From an uncultured Flavobacteriaceae bacterium (GTDB lineage Bacteria; Bacteroidota; Bacteroidia; Flavobacteriales; Flavobacteriaceae): DNA of 64,000 nt. Position 1 is the stretch's first letter. Every line of letters begins with the position of its first letter. The translations under genes were made by a program, and so were the position numbers. Under the pieces are notes generated by a model. It was not told where the DNA came from and made no database searches. It saw only the letters and a list, made by a program, of their open reading frames with translations. The stretch is taken from positions 248,001-312,000 of the forward strand of contig CANLWB010000001.1 of assembly GCA_947494695.1 (NCBI GenBank), given 5' to 3'. Of this stretch, positions 24,390 to 34,620 are shown piece by piece.

Positions 24390-27300
24390 ATGAAGCCCCT
24401 ATTTTGTTGCATTTTTGCATTTTTATTTATTTTTGAAACCTCATTTGCTCAGGATTTGCCAACAATAATCCCGCCATCCCCTGAGGCTACCTCACTGGCT
24501 AAATTTACAGAAGTTCCTGTATCTCTTTATGCTGGAATTCCTAATGTTTCGATCCCCATTTATACGATCAAGCAAAATGGTATTACACTTCCTATAAGTT
24601 TAAACTATCATGCCAGAGGAGTTAAGGTTGCGGAAATTGCGTCCAGAGTTGGATTGGGGTGGGCATTGAGTTATGGAGGTTCCATTTCCAGACAAACAAG
24701 GGGGATAGCGGATGGGTATCCACAATTGGGATATTCTAATAATGTTGTAAACCAGACTTTTTTTTCCAACCCTCCAAACTCTTCAGCTTTTTCTATTAGG
24801 CAGTCCGTTCATAGTCAATATCTTTTAAACCCTAATTTAGATTTTACACCAGACCAGTTTTTCTTTGAATTCAATGGAATGAGTGGGAAGTTTATTTTAG
24901 ATAAGGAAAGTAATAAGGCTATTCTTCAGGAATTCAAGGATATTAAAATAGAATATTTTAGTGTAGAGCCTGGTAGTTTTTCTGATGGTGTGGGGCGCTT
25001 TATTATTACAGACGGCAAAGGAACAAAATATTACTTTGGTGTATCGAAAGACGGTTTAAGACAAGCGAGAAATACAGACGATATAATTAAATCCATTAAA
25101 ACAAGTTATGGCGATTCTCCAATAATTAATTCCGTGGAAGATGATCGGTATTACAATGCCTGGCAATTAATGGATATTGAGACAGTAAATGGCGACCTCA
25201 TTGAATTTTATTACGGTTCTGATGTGAGTACATTTTATAGACGCTCTCATGATAAAATAGAAAACAATGAGCCAGTTAATTACTCGTCAGAAGTAAAAAG
25301 TTATCAATACCAATTGAACAAGATAAGCTTTAATTCAGGAGAAATTACCTTTACGAAATCCGATGTAGAAAGAGAGGACCTTTCAGGAAGTTACAGTTTA
25401 GAAACTATAGAAGTGTTTGATAACAATGATAAATTAATCCAAAAACACAAATTCAATTATACTTATTCGAATGATACAAGTAACGATAATGTGTTAAACA
25501 TGTTGTACTTAAACGACCCAAAATCATCTAAACGACTGTTTTTGAGCTCAATAGATCAAGAAGCTGTTAATGGTAAAACAATACCGCCGTATAGCTTCGA
25601 TTATAGTGCTGAGAGTTTGCCCAACAGATTCTCAAATGCCCAGGATGTATGAGGGTTCTACAATGGTAAGAATAATGGGAGCTACCTTACATTTTTTAAT
25701 TATTTCACTCATGGTGTAGATAGAACAGTTGATACCATAAAAGCCGAAGCAGGAATGCTTAAAAGGATAAATTACCCAACTGGAGGGCATACCTCTTTTG
25801 TCTATGAGCACAATAAAGTTAGAAAGAGTTCAAAACTTTCAAATGTTGTATGGAATAATACAAATCCATATAATAGAAAAAATGATGGCTTAGGTTTTTT
25901 GAATGTAGAAGAATATAATGGTGTTAATCTATACTCAAAAACTATAGATCTTTCAAATTTGTCAAAGGAAAACCCAGAAGGATTTCTTAATTATAGTGCG
26001 GTGTCTCCGAACGAGACTTATTTGTTTTCAACTACCATTCGCATAGATCCTTCAGATGGCTCTGAACCTATTATTTATGGGATACCTTCCCCGAGGGAAG
26101 GCGGTATTAATCTCGTCCCAGGAATGTGTACCCTGCAGGTATACATAAACCCCAATGGTTATGATCCACTTAATATTATGACTCACAATTCTAGTTTTAA
26201 TGTAAGTTTAAGTTGGAATGAAGACGTGGAAATTCCAAATGTCTTATATGGTCCGGGAAAACGAATTAAAAAAATAGAATTCAATGATGGAGGCGGTGTA
26301 GTAACAACAAAGGAATATGAATATAACCTAGAAAATGGAGAAACAAGTGGAGTATTATTTGGAATGCCAAATTTTTATTCTGTAAATAGTAAATATGAAA
26401 CAGCCTCAGCATTTACGGTGCTGGAACCATTTGGTGCTGTTCCTGGAAGTCCTTTGGGGACACCTCAGGGTAGCTCTATTGGTTATAGTCGTGTAACAGA
26501 GTATTTAGGAATCAAAGGAGTTAATTCAGGTAAAACCGAATATGAATTTACAGTATTTGAAGATACCGGAGCCTTTTATAAATTTCCATATCCTTTACCT
26601 ACAGACAATGGGTGGTTAAGAGGAAAAAATATTAGTACTAAAGTTTATGAAAAACAAGGAAGTGATTATGAGATCAGAAAAGAGATTAAAAATGAATATT
26701 TATTCGGTGGAATAAACACCCCTCCTTATTTAAGAGTGCCCATTTTCAACCCTCTTACCACAGTGCATAACTTAACGTCTGATGTGTCAGATCCTCTGGG
26801 GAATACATTGTATTTAAAGAATAGTAAAGTATTCCGTTTGCCTCTAGTAACTTTTTGTCCCGATCCTGATGACATTCCTCCATACGATAGCCCTCAAGTT
26901 CCAAGTGATTTTTTTTACAGAGTATATCATCATACAGCAGGAACCTTAGATTTACATTCCACTAAAGAAATAGATTATTTCGATAATGATGCAAAACTAA
27001 CTACAGAAACCAAGTATTATTATGACTACGGTAAGCATTATCAGTTAGATAAATCTGAAGTCTTTACTTATGAAGATAAAGTTGTGACTACAGAATTTCA
27101 ATACCCAAATGATGTAACTGGAGTAAGTAGTTTAGGGTACAACAATTTAGAATCTGGAGAAAAAACGGCTATTGACAAGTTAAATACTCTACATCAGGTT
27201 GCTACGCCCGTTCAGGTAGAGACTAAGGTTAGAAAAGGGGCTACTCTGTTATCTGAAACAGTACAGCGTACGAACTTTAACGAACCTCATACCAATATTG

Positions 27301-27779
27301 TTTTACCTAAAAATGTTCAAACTCTAAAGGGGAAATTTCATCAATTGAATAATACTTTGGAGGACAGAGTTGAGTATGTTGATTACGATGAAAAAGGTAA
27401 CCTTTTAGAAGTAAAAAAGTCAAACGGTATGTCAATAGCATACATTTGGGGCTACAAAAAAGAGTATCCGGTGGCTAAAATAGAAAATGCCACATATGCA
27501 GATGTAACAGGAACCCTTACCTCAACGGAGTTAGCTGGGATTCATTCGGGAAGTTACGATCAAAGCACAATGATCTCCAAGCTCAATAAGATAAGAGTGG
27601 GGCTTCCCTTGACTATGGTCACTACCTACACCTACGATCCGCTGATAGGTGTCACCAGCATTACCGACCCCAAAGGTTATACCATCTATTACCATTACGA
27701 TTCCTTTAACCGATTGGAATTTGTAAAAGATGCCGAAGGACATTTATTAAGCGAAAACAAGTACAACTACAAAAACTAA
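24390..27779 (+). pseudogene. RHS/SpvB-like exported protein gene interrupted by an in-frame TGA
   Basis: A continuous frame of 1130 codons broken only by TGA at 25650-25652. The residue before is V (AQDV) and the next is GFYNGKNNGS; in related proteins this place reads D-Y/V-W-G-Y/F-Y-N-G, so TGG has become TGA. The part before the stop has a signal peptide (MKPLFCCIFAFLFIFETSFAQ) and the typical SLNYHARGVKVAEIASRVGL plus LGWALSYGGSISRQTRG of SpvB/TcaC-like proteins. After the stop come long YD-repeat-like strands to YHYDSFNRLEFVKDAEGHLL. It is followed 6 bases later by the second RHS gene. Translational readthrough is an alternative to loss of function. Confidence 0.85.
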
Positions 27780-27785
27780 GCCCTC

Positions 27786-30700
27786 ATGAGACGCCATTTA
27801 TATATTCTTCTGTTTTTAATAGTATCCCAAATCGTATTCTCCCAAGTTCCGGTAACCATAGTCAAGGACGGTAATTACACAGTTACAGGCACCGAGACTT
27901 TAGAAGCAAGCCAAAGCATCACATTAAAACCTAATACCTGGATACAAAGTGGCAGCACATTTTTAGCCCGAATAGTAGAAAGGACCACAGCAACAGATCC
28001 TTATACCCCAATCACATTAAGTAGTAACCAGAACTATGTATTAACTCGAACGTATCAGGAAAGAATGCCCTCCTTTAATGCAAATACCGCGCAAGAAGGC
28101 GATGTTATAGAACGAGTAACCTATTTTGACGGACTGGGAAGACCTATGCAACATATAGGTATCAAATCGGGTGCGCAAGATAAAAAAGATATTATTACCC
28201 ATATCGATTACGATGCCTTTGGCAGGCAAGACAAAGATTGGCTGCCCTATCATGAATCAACCGGTAGTATAGGCTCCTACCGTGGCGATAGAGCTACTGC
28301 CACCAACACCTACTATCAAAACAACTACCCAGATGATTTTACAGGAGTGAGCCTTGCCAATATCAATGCCTATTCTCAAAAAGATTTAGAACCCTCCCCA
28401 TTAAATCGCGTCTTAAAACAAGCGGCCCCTGGGAAAGATTGGAAACTAGGAAACGGACATGAAATAGAATTCGTTTACCAGTCCAATACAGGCACCGAAG
28501 TTCGTTACTACGAGGTTGCCTTTAACCCGACAAGTAATACAGAATCCCCGGTATTATCAGGCGGTACGGCCTATTACGCGGCCGGAGAACTGCACAAAAC
28601 GATCACCAAAGACGAAAACCACGACGGGACAACTTCCAAAGCCCACACCACCGAGGAGTTTAAAGACAAACAAGGGCGAGTTGTATTAAAACGCATCTAT
28701 GGAACCTCCGTAGTAGGAGGCAGTTCACAAACCAATGTCGCTCACGACACTTTTTATGTATACGACGACTTTGGGAACCTGACGTTTGTATTACCCCCAA
28801 AATCAGAAGCACAAGGCGGCCTTCCAACCTCAAGTGAGTTATCCGAACTCTGCTATCAATACAAATACGATTATAGAAATAGGCTAGTAGAGAAGAAAAT
28901 CCCTGGGAAAGGTTGGGAATACATCATCTATGACACCCAGGATCGTCCTGTAATGACTCAGGACGCTAACCTAAGAGCCCAAAACCAATGGCTGTTTACC
29001 AAGTACGATGTTTTTAGCAGAGTGGTGTATACCGGGTTACACACCAATACGACCCATACCACCCGATCCGCCATGCAATCCCATTTTAGTTCCACAAACA
29101 ATACAGCTACCGAGTTATACGAAAGCAAAGTAGCATCCGGAACTGGTTATGATGACTCGTATTATACCAATGCCAACTTCCCCAATGCAAGTATCACCTT
29201 ATATACTGTTAACTATTACGATGATTACAGTTTTGATACAGACGGACTCAGCCTACCACAAGCAGCAGAAGGTCAAACTGTAGTAAACCATAACAATAAT
29301 AGTAAGGCATTAACAAGAGGGCTGGCAACCGGAAGCAGAGTAAAAGTATTAGAAACCAGTCATTGGATCACAACCATCACCGGATACGATGACAGGGGCC
29401 GCTCTATTTACACTGCCAGTAAAAACAACTATCTGTCTACTACAGACACCAGTGCAAACAAACTGGATTTTATAGGCAAAGTAGATAAGACTACGATCAC
29501 CCATACAAAAGGCACTAATCCAGCCATCACGACCATAGATGATTATATCTACGATCATGAAGGCAGACTCATCAGACAAAAGCAAACCATTAACGACTTA
29601 GAAGAAGAAACCATTGTAGACAATACCTATGATAATCTAGGTCAATTGGAAACCAAAGGCGTAGGAAGCAAGTCATCCCGAGCAAACAGATTACAAGAGG
29701 TAGATTATACCTATAATGTACGAGGTTGGTTAACACAAATAAACAACCCTGCGGCATTAGGTAGTGATTTATTTGCCTTTAAGATTAATTACAACGCGAC
29801 AAGTCATAGCGGAACCAAATTGTATAATGGTAACATAGCAGAAACCGAGTGGCGTACAGCCAATACAGACAACGGTCTTAAATGGTATAAGTACAATTAT
29901 GATGCCCTAAATAGAATTACCAGTGGAATTGATCATACATCGAATCAAGACTATAAATTACATAGTGTACAATATGACAAGAATGGTAATATATCGTTTT
30001 TAGAAAGAAGAGGGCATACAAATAGTGGCGCAACGACTTTTGGAGTGATGGATAGACTATGGTATGGGTATGATGGAAACCGACTGTTAAAAGTTAGTGA
30101 CACCGGAAATAAGACCTATGGCTTTAAAGACGGTATCAATACAGGAGACGATTATACCTACGATACCAATGGTAATATGTTGACCGATGCCAACAAAGGC
30201 ATTTCAACAAATATTACCTACAACCATTTAAATTTACCCACTCAGGTTGTTTTAGGAGGCGGAAATATTTCCTATATTTACGACGCCTCCGGTGTAAAAC
30301 TAGAAAAAGTAGTTACCGAAGGAAGTTCTGTGACAACAACGACATATGCAGGTAATTATGTCTATGAAGATACAGGTTCAGGTGATTTATTAAAATTCTT
30401 TAACCATACAGAAGGGTATGTAGATGTGAATGGCAGTGGTTATAGCTATGTCTATCAATACAAGGACAACGTCGGAAACGTAAGGCTCTCTTATTCAGAT
30501 AGCAATGGCAACGGTAGTATAGACCCGTCCACTGAGATACTGGAAGAGAATTCGTTTTATCCCTTCGGGCTTAAACATAAGGGTTACAACAATATTATTA
30601 ATAGTAGTAATGTTGCTTTAGATTGGAAATTCCAAGGTCAAGAGCTTACAGAAGATTTAGGGTTAAATGTTTATGAATGGAAATATCGTGTAAGTGACCC

Positions 30701-31478
30701 GGCAATTGGACGTTTTTGGCAAATTGACCCATTAGCTGAAGATTATGAATGGATGACTACTTATCAATTTTCATCAAATCAACCAATTCATGCGCCAGAA
30801 TTAGAAGGTCTTGAAAGTATGAATGATTTAAATTCAAGAGACCCAAATTTACAAGGAGCAACTAAAGAAGAAATGGCTATTTTTAATAAAGCACAAAATC
30901 AGGCTCTTGCTGTGAGTGCTGCTGTAGCAGTTGATGTTTTTGTAACTAAAGGAGCAATCACAAGGAGTTTGCTACAACAAACAGCCCTAAACACTACTAT
31001 TAATGGTGCTAATCAATTATTAGAAGGAGGTGTAGAAAACCTTGATTTTGGAGAAGCTTTAGGAGATGCCGCAGGTAATGCTGATTTATTTGATGCAGGT
31101 ATAGACGCTATTTCCTCTAAGTTACCTGGAGGCAAAATTATAAATGAAGTAGTTGAAAATGTAGTAACATCTATGGCTGATGTAACCAATGATGGAGGTT
31201 TTCAAATTGGAGGAGTCAATAAAGAAATGAGTAGTGTTGCAACAGATTTAACCTTTTCAGCTGTAACAAACAAAGTCAAAAATGTAAATGTTCCAAATAT
31301 AAAATTTAGTGGGACTGGTTTAGGAAAGAGTATTAAAAATGGAGTGATTGATGTGGTTTCTGGTACTAGTAGGAATAACTTGCCTTCTTCCAATACAAAA
31401 CCAGCAGTAGGCAGGAGAAGCACTTCAGAAAGAGGCATGAATATTAAAGTTCGTGATAATACGAAAGTTAGGAGATAG
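27786..31478 (+). CDS. RHS/YD-repeat protein with DUF6443 domain and variable C-terminal tail
   Basis: 1230 residues. Signal peptide MRRHLYILLFLIVSQIVFSQ; DUF6443-like region at about 90-140 (ITYFDGLGRPMQHIGIKSG-like); then YD repeats (YDALNRITSG, YDTNGNMLTDANKG, YDASGVKLEKVV). The core ends with the family hallmark GRFWQIDPLAEDYEWMTTYQ and ELEGLE (about 976-1012). The tail of about 220 residues (from SRDPNLQGATKEEM) is unlike the core: it is much more AT-rich in codon use, with Ala/Asn/Val-rich helices and a basic end (RDNTKVRR). Such tails are swappable toxin cassettes in RHS proteins; no toxin family is recognised here. A small membrane protein follows 6 bases later. Confidence 0.9.
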   Translation: MRRHLYILLFLIVSQIVFSQVPVTIVKDGNYTVTGTETLEASQSITLKPNTWIQSGSTFLARIVERTTATDPYTPITLSSNQNYVLTRTYQERMPSFNANTAQEGDVIERVTYFDGLGRPMQHIGIKSGAQDKKDIITHIDYDAFGRQDKDWLPYHESTGSIGSYRGDRATATNTYYQNNYPDDFTGVSLANINAYSQKDLEPSPLNRVLKQAAPGKDWKLGNGHEIEFVYQSNTGTEVRYYEVAFNPTSNTESPVLSGGTAYYAAGELHKTITKDENHDGTTSKAHTTEEFKDKQGRVVLKRIYGTSVVGGSSQTNVAHDTFYVYDDFGNLTFVLPPKSEAQGGLPTSSELSELCYQYKYDYRNRLVEKKIPGKGWEYIIYDTQDRPVMTQDANLRAQNQWLFTKYDVFSRVVYTGLHTNTTHTTRSAMQSHFSSTNNTATELYESKVASGTGYDDSYYTNANFPNASITLYTVNYYDDYSFDTDGLSLPQAAEGQTVVNHNNNSKALTRGLATGSRVKVLETSHWITTITGYDDRGRSIYTASKNNYLSTTDTSANKLDFIGKVDKTTITHTKGTNPAITTIDDYIYDHEGRLIRQKQTINDLEEETIVDNTYDNLGQLETKGVGSKSSRANRLQEVDYTYNVRGWLTQINNPAALGSDLFAFKINYNATSHSGTKLYNGNIAETEWRTANTDNGLKWYKYNYDALNRITSGIDHTSNQDYKLHSVQYDKNGNISFLERRGHTNSGATTFGVMDRLWYGYDGNRLLKVSDTGNKTYGFKDGINTGDDYTYDTNGNMLTDANKGISTNITYNHLNLPTQVVLGGGNISYIYDASGVKLEKVVTEGSSVTTTTYAGNYVYEDTGSGDLLKFFNHTEGYVDVNGSGYSYVYQYKDNVGNVRLSYSDSNGNGSIDPSTEILEENSFYPFGLKHKGYNNIINSSNVALDWKFQGQELTEDLGLNVYEWKYRVSDPAIGRFWQIDPLAEDYEWMTTYQFSSNQPIHAPELEGLESMNDLNSRDPNLQGATKEEMAIFNKAQNQALAVSAAVAVDVFVTKGAITRSLLQQTALNTTINGANQLLEGGVENLDFGEALGDAAGNADLFDAGIDAISSKLPGGKIINEVVENVVTSMADVTNDGGFQIGGVNKEMSSVATDLTFSAVTNKVKNVNVPNIKFSGTGLGKSIKNGVIDVVSGTSRNNLPSSNTKPAVGRRSTSERGMNIKVRDNTKVRR

Positions 31479-31483
31479 ATAGT

Positions 31484-31714
31484 ATGGACATAGGAAATAA
31501 AGTTTTTCTTAATGAAATTTTTAAGATTGTTAAATTCCTATATGGTGTATTCATAGTAACAGATATTGCAATTTTAGTTAGGGTATTATTAATGAATTAT
31601 GGAGAGAAACTTGAAATGAATAATGTAATAACAACTATCGTAATATTTGGAACTATAACGGCTCTACTTTTTTTGTTAAAGACCGTGATTAGGATTAAAT
31701 TAAATAAAAGTTAA
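31484..31714 (+). CDS. Small two-helix membrane protein, candidate immunity protein
   Basis: 76 residues with two hydrophobic helices at about 15-37 (VKFLYGVFIVTDIAILVRVLL) and 47-68 (VITTIVIFGTITALLFLLK), ending in a basic tail (RIKLNKS). It begins 6 bases after the RHS gene and shares its low-GC composition. Position and size suggest an immunity protein for the RHS tail; this is inference from the polymorphic-toxin layout, with no sequence match. Confidence 0.6.
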   Translation: MDIGNKVFLNEIFKIVKFLYGVFIVTDIAILVRVLLMNYGEKLEMNNVITTIVIFGTITALLFLLKTVIRIKLNKS

Positions 31715-31722
31715 ATAAAACA

Positions 31723-32097
31723 TCATTCAACTTTAGTTATCTCTATTTTAGAATCTAAAGAGCTACTCTTGACATGACACAAGTAAGTCTGTTCTTTAGA
31801 TTCTAAAATTTTTACATTTATTTTTTCGCCAATAATATTTTCTTTATTGGAATAATTAAGAATGTCCTTGTAAGTTAAAACAAATTCACAATCTGAAATC
31901 CAATTCACTTTACTTATAATCTTAATATCATTATGATTGTTAAATTCAGTTTGCGTTGAATCAGTTCGAATAATAGTAGTTTCTAAATTATTTGAATCAA
32001 TATATTTAAAAGTTCCTGTTCTAAATTTAGAACAATCATTTGTTTGGCTCTTACAACTAAAAGTCATTAAAAGAAAAAAAAGGGCAACATACTTCAT
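31723..32097 (-). CDS. Small lipoprotein, unknown function
   Basis: 124 residues. Lipobox MKYVALFFLLMTFSCKSQTN with the modified cysteine at 15. The body is a small beta-rich domain (RTGTFKYIDSNNLETTIIRT and VNWISDCEFVLTYKDILNYS), a pattern common among flavobacterial lipocalin-like lipoproteins; no firm family. It is convergent with the candidate immunity gene (8 bases between the stops), so it might be part of the same swappable accessory cassette or an unrelated neighbour. Confidence 0.65.
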   Translation of the reverse strand: MKYVALFFLLMTFSCKSQTNDCSKFRTGTFKYIDSNNLETTIIRTDSTQTEFNNHNDIKIISKVNWISDCEFVLTYKDILNYSNKENIIGEKINVKILESKEQTYLCHVKSSSLDSKIEITKVE

Positions 32098-32298
32098 TAC
32101 GCAATAGATTTAAGTTTTACATTTTTGATTAATGCCTCGCTCGTCCTAGTACATTTAAACAAGAGTGATCGCTAACGTTAGTATGTGCTAGTGTTGAATA
32201 TGAATGTCTCGGTCTAAAAAGGTTTACAGGTGTTACATTAATTCTAAAATAGCTTTACAACTTAGAAAAGCCTCTATAAAGTTAAATAAGTTAACAGA

Positions 32299-32502
32299 TT
32301 AAACCTGCAATTTTGCTTTCATAATACCGAAAGCACTTTCCCTTTGTTTTACTTCTACAATATCACCATTTTCGGCAAACCTAAAATACTTTTTACAGGT
32401 TTTGCAAATCAATTCAGGAGTGTTTGAATTCGCCTTGTTTAAACGGAAATAATTGTGACCAAAAGCGGAGCAAAATAGTGTTGAAGTTAGAGTGGTTTTC
32501 AT
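32299..32502 (-). CDS. Small zinc-ribbon-like protein, paralogue of two others near 39 kb
   Basis: 67 residues: FCSAFGHNYFRLNK, then ELICKTCKKYFRFAENGDIV. The C-x(n)-FGH-x-Y and CxxC arrangement, followed by a Gly-Asn/Asp turn, matches two small proteins at 38517-38813 and 38885-39151, and outlines a zinc-ribbon-like (DUF1660-like) fold. Function unknown. Confidence 0.65.
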   Translation of the reverse strand: MKTTLTSTLFCSAFGHNYFRLNKANSNTPELICKTCKKYFRFAENGDIVEVKQRESAFGIMKAKLQV

Positions 32503-32763
32503 TCGTCAAATGTTTTAGAAGGTTTAATTTATGTAAAATCTTACTAAAATGAAAGAAAAAACTTATGTATTTTGTCGATCAATACGGTATTTTGTGGAAT
32601 TTTAGTCACTAGCAATGCGTTTTATGGACAGGTTAAAGGTTTCATTTTGTGATGACTATATTACTTCTATGACTTATAGAACCCGTTAAGTTTTAATTAT
32701 ATAACCTGTTGTCTTTAGGGTTTTATGAGTTTGCGAATTAGACTTTTGGTGTGTTGATTAATG

Positions 32764-33840
32764 CTATGGATTGATGGACTCAAACTCAGGGTTGTTAATA
32801 AACGCATCATCTGAAAGTGATAATAAAAAAGCGATGAGATCTGCTTTGTCTTTTGCAGAAAGTTGTACGCCGCCTTGGGCTACTTTTTTCATCAAAGGAT
32901 CAATAGTTGAAGAATTTTGAAGACCCTCACTGTAATGATTTATCACATCCTCAAGAGTTGCAAACCTACCATCATGCATGTAAGGTGCTGTGAATGCGAG
33001 GTTCCTTAAAGACGGTGTCTTGAACTTTCCGTTATCGGCCGGATCTCCTGTTACTTCTCCTAATCCTAAATCTGTAAAAGTAGCATCCAAACCATTGTTG
33101 TGAAAACTATTGTCTGTCCAAAGTGGATTTTTGTCACTACCATGGCAATGAAAACAATCACCTCTGGTTTCATCCATAAAAACATTAAAACCATTAAGCT
33201 CTTCAGGCGTTAAGGTAGCTTCTCCTAAAAGATATCTATCGAATTTTGAATGAGCTGAAATTAAAGTACGTTCAAATTGGGCTATGGCTTTTGTGACTAG
33301 AGTGGAGTCTATTGTAGAGGTTCCAAAGGCTAGCTTAAATAGATTTGGATATTCGGGGTGTTGCTGGAGTTTTTGTTCTACCAGGGTCCAGGTTGTATGC
33401 ATTTCTAGTGGATCCGTTACCGGTTGAAAGGCTTGATGCTCTAAACTAAATACGCGGCCATCCCAAAAGAATTTCTCATCGTAGTTCCAGGCCAGATTAA
33501 ATAGTGGCATCGCATTACGTGTTCCAGCAAACCCATCAATGCCATCACTAAACCGATTGGTATCAGTAAAGGCATGTCTCGGAGTATGACAATGGGCACA
33601 GGATTGCGTATTATCTCCAGACAGCATCGGGTCGAAAAACAGTTTTTTACCCAAAGCAATGCCTTCTGCCGTTTGAGGGTTGTCTGCCGGGATTACCGGA
33701 GCTAGAATATTATCCTGAAAGAGCTGAGGGATTTGTAAAGGACGTGGTATTGGAACATAAGTGTCTGTATCTGCACGTTCATCTGCACACGATAAGCAGA
33801 TGAACATGAGTAAAACACCATATGTAATCCGTTTAGACAT
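32764..33840 (-). CDS. Cytochrome c peroxidase/MauG-family di-haem lipoprotein
   Basis: 358 residues. Lipobox ending in LSCAD at about 17. Two haem-binding CxxCH motifs are seen: CAHCHTPRHAFTD (about 82) and CFHCHGSDK (about 226). Distal elements TAPYMHDGRFATLEDVINHY and GVQLSAKDKADLIAFL are typical of bacterial di-haem peroxidases and their MbnH-like relatives. It is anchored on the periplasmic side. Last gene of a four-gene operon with an MbnP-like protein one base upstream. By family knowledge MbnH-type enzymes act on MbnP, so the pair probably works together. Confidence 0.92.
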   Translation of the reverse strand: MSKRITYGVLLMFICLSCADERADTDTYVPIPRPLQIPQLFQDNILAPVIPADNPQTAEGIALGKKLFFDPMLSGDNTQSCAHCHTPRHAFTDTNRFSDGIDGFAGTRNAMPLFNLAWNYDEKFFWDGRVFSLEHQAFQPVTDPLEMHTTWTLVEQKLQQHPEYPNLFKLAFGTSTIDSTLVTKAIAQFERTLISAHSKFDRYLLGEATLTPEELNGFNVFMDETRGDCFHCHGSDKNPLWTDNSFHNNGLDATFTDLGLGEVTGDPADNGKFKTPSLRNLAFTAPYMHDGRFATLEDVINHYSEGLQNSSTIDPLMKKVAQGGVQLSAKDKADLIAFLLSLSDDAFINNPEFESINP

Positions 33841-33841
33841 C

Positions 33842-34618
33842 TTATTGATTAACTGATTTTAAGCTGAACACATTTTGACCATTATCAAACATCATGACCT
33901 GAGCATCAAAATTAGGCATTAGCATGTTGCCTAAAATGTTCAAATCCCAGGTGTGCGGATTTTTAAACCACTCGGCAATATTCATATCGATTTCAAAAGT
34001 TGCATCATCCGTTATGGTTACCGGGCCTAAATCGACTTCGAAGAAGGTGTCTTGAAATACTTGTGTTGTTCCAGTGTTATCTACAGCTCTAATGGCATGA
34101 TAGGCATAACCTGTTTCGGTTCGAGCATTGCCAATAAATTTCCCCTCCAGTTGCATATAATGGTACCCGCCGCCAAGCATAGTGGGTACACTCCATAGTG
34201 CCGTGTTTAAATCGGGGTAATTGGTGTTGTAATTGTCATTATTGTTAAATCCGAATGTGAATAAAACCTTACTGTAGTCGCCTGTTGGAATGGTTGTGCT
34301 TGGTGTAAATGAAAGATTTGTACCATTGGTAACATCTACCAGATTATAGCCGTCTAAAACGAGCTTTTCGCCATCGGGTTTTTGAAAGGTAATATTCGAT
34401 ATGAGATACCTTAGTTTCGTAATACTCAAATGGTCTCCCTTTTCGTTTGTGTATTGAACAGTGTTAAAGTCATGATTTGTAATGGCGGTATCATCCCAGA
34501 TATGACTAAAATTAAGAGTTATATTTGTTTGGGAAACCGTATTATTGGTGTCGTCGTCGTTATTACACGACCACAAAGTTATCACGATAAAAAAGATTAT
34601 GAGGGCAAATTTTTGCAT
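33842..34618 (-). CDS. MbnP-like copper-binding-type lipoprotein
   Basis: 258 residues. Lipobox MQKFALIIFFIVITLWSCNND. The mature part starts NITLNFSHIWDDTAI and contains LSITKLRYLISNITFQKPDG, GYHYMQLEGKFIG and EWFKNPHTWDLNI, the marks of the MbnP family first known beside methanobactin clusters. In MbnP a tryptophan is oxidised by MbnH and helps bind copper; whether this holds here is inference. Translation is coupled with its peroxidase partner (1-base gap) and with the propeller lipoprotein upstream (2-base gap). Confidence 0.85.
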   Translation of the reverse strand: MQKFALIIFFIVITLWSCNNDDDTNNTVSQTNITLNFSHIWDDTAITNHDFNTVQYTNEKGDHLSITKLRYLISNITFQKPDGEKLVLDGYNLVDVTNGTNLSFTPSTTIPTGDYSKVLFTFGFNNNDNYNTNYPDLNTALWSVPTMLGGGYHYMQLEGKFIGNARTETGYAYHAIRAVDNTGTTQVFQDTFFEVDLGPVTITDDATFEIDMNIAEWFKNPHTWDLNILGNMLMPNFDAQVMMFDNGQNVFSLKSVNQ

Positions 34619-34620
34619 GG

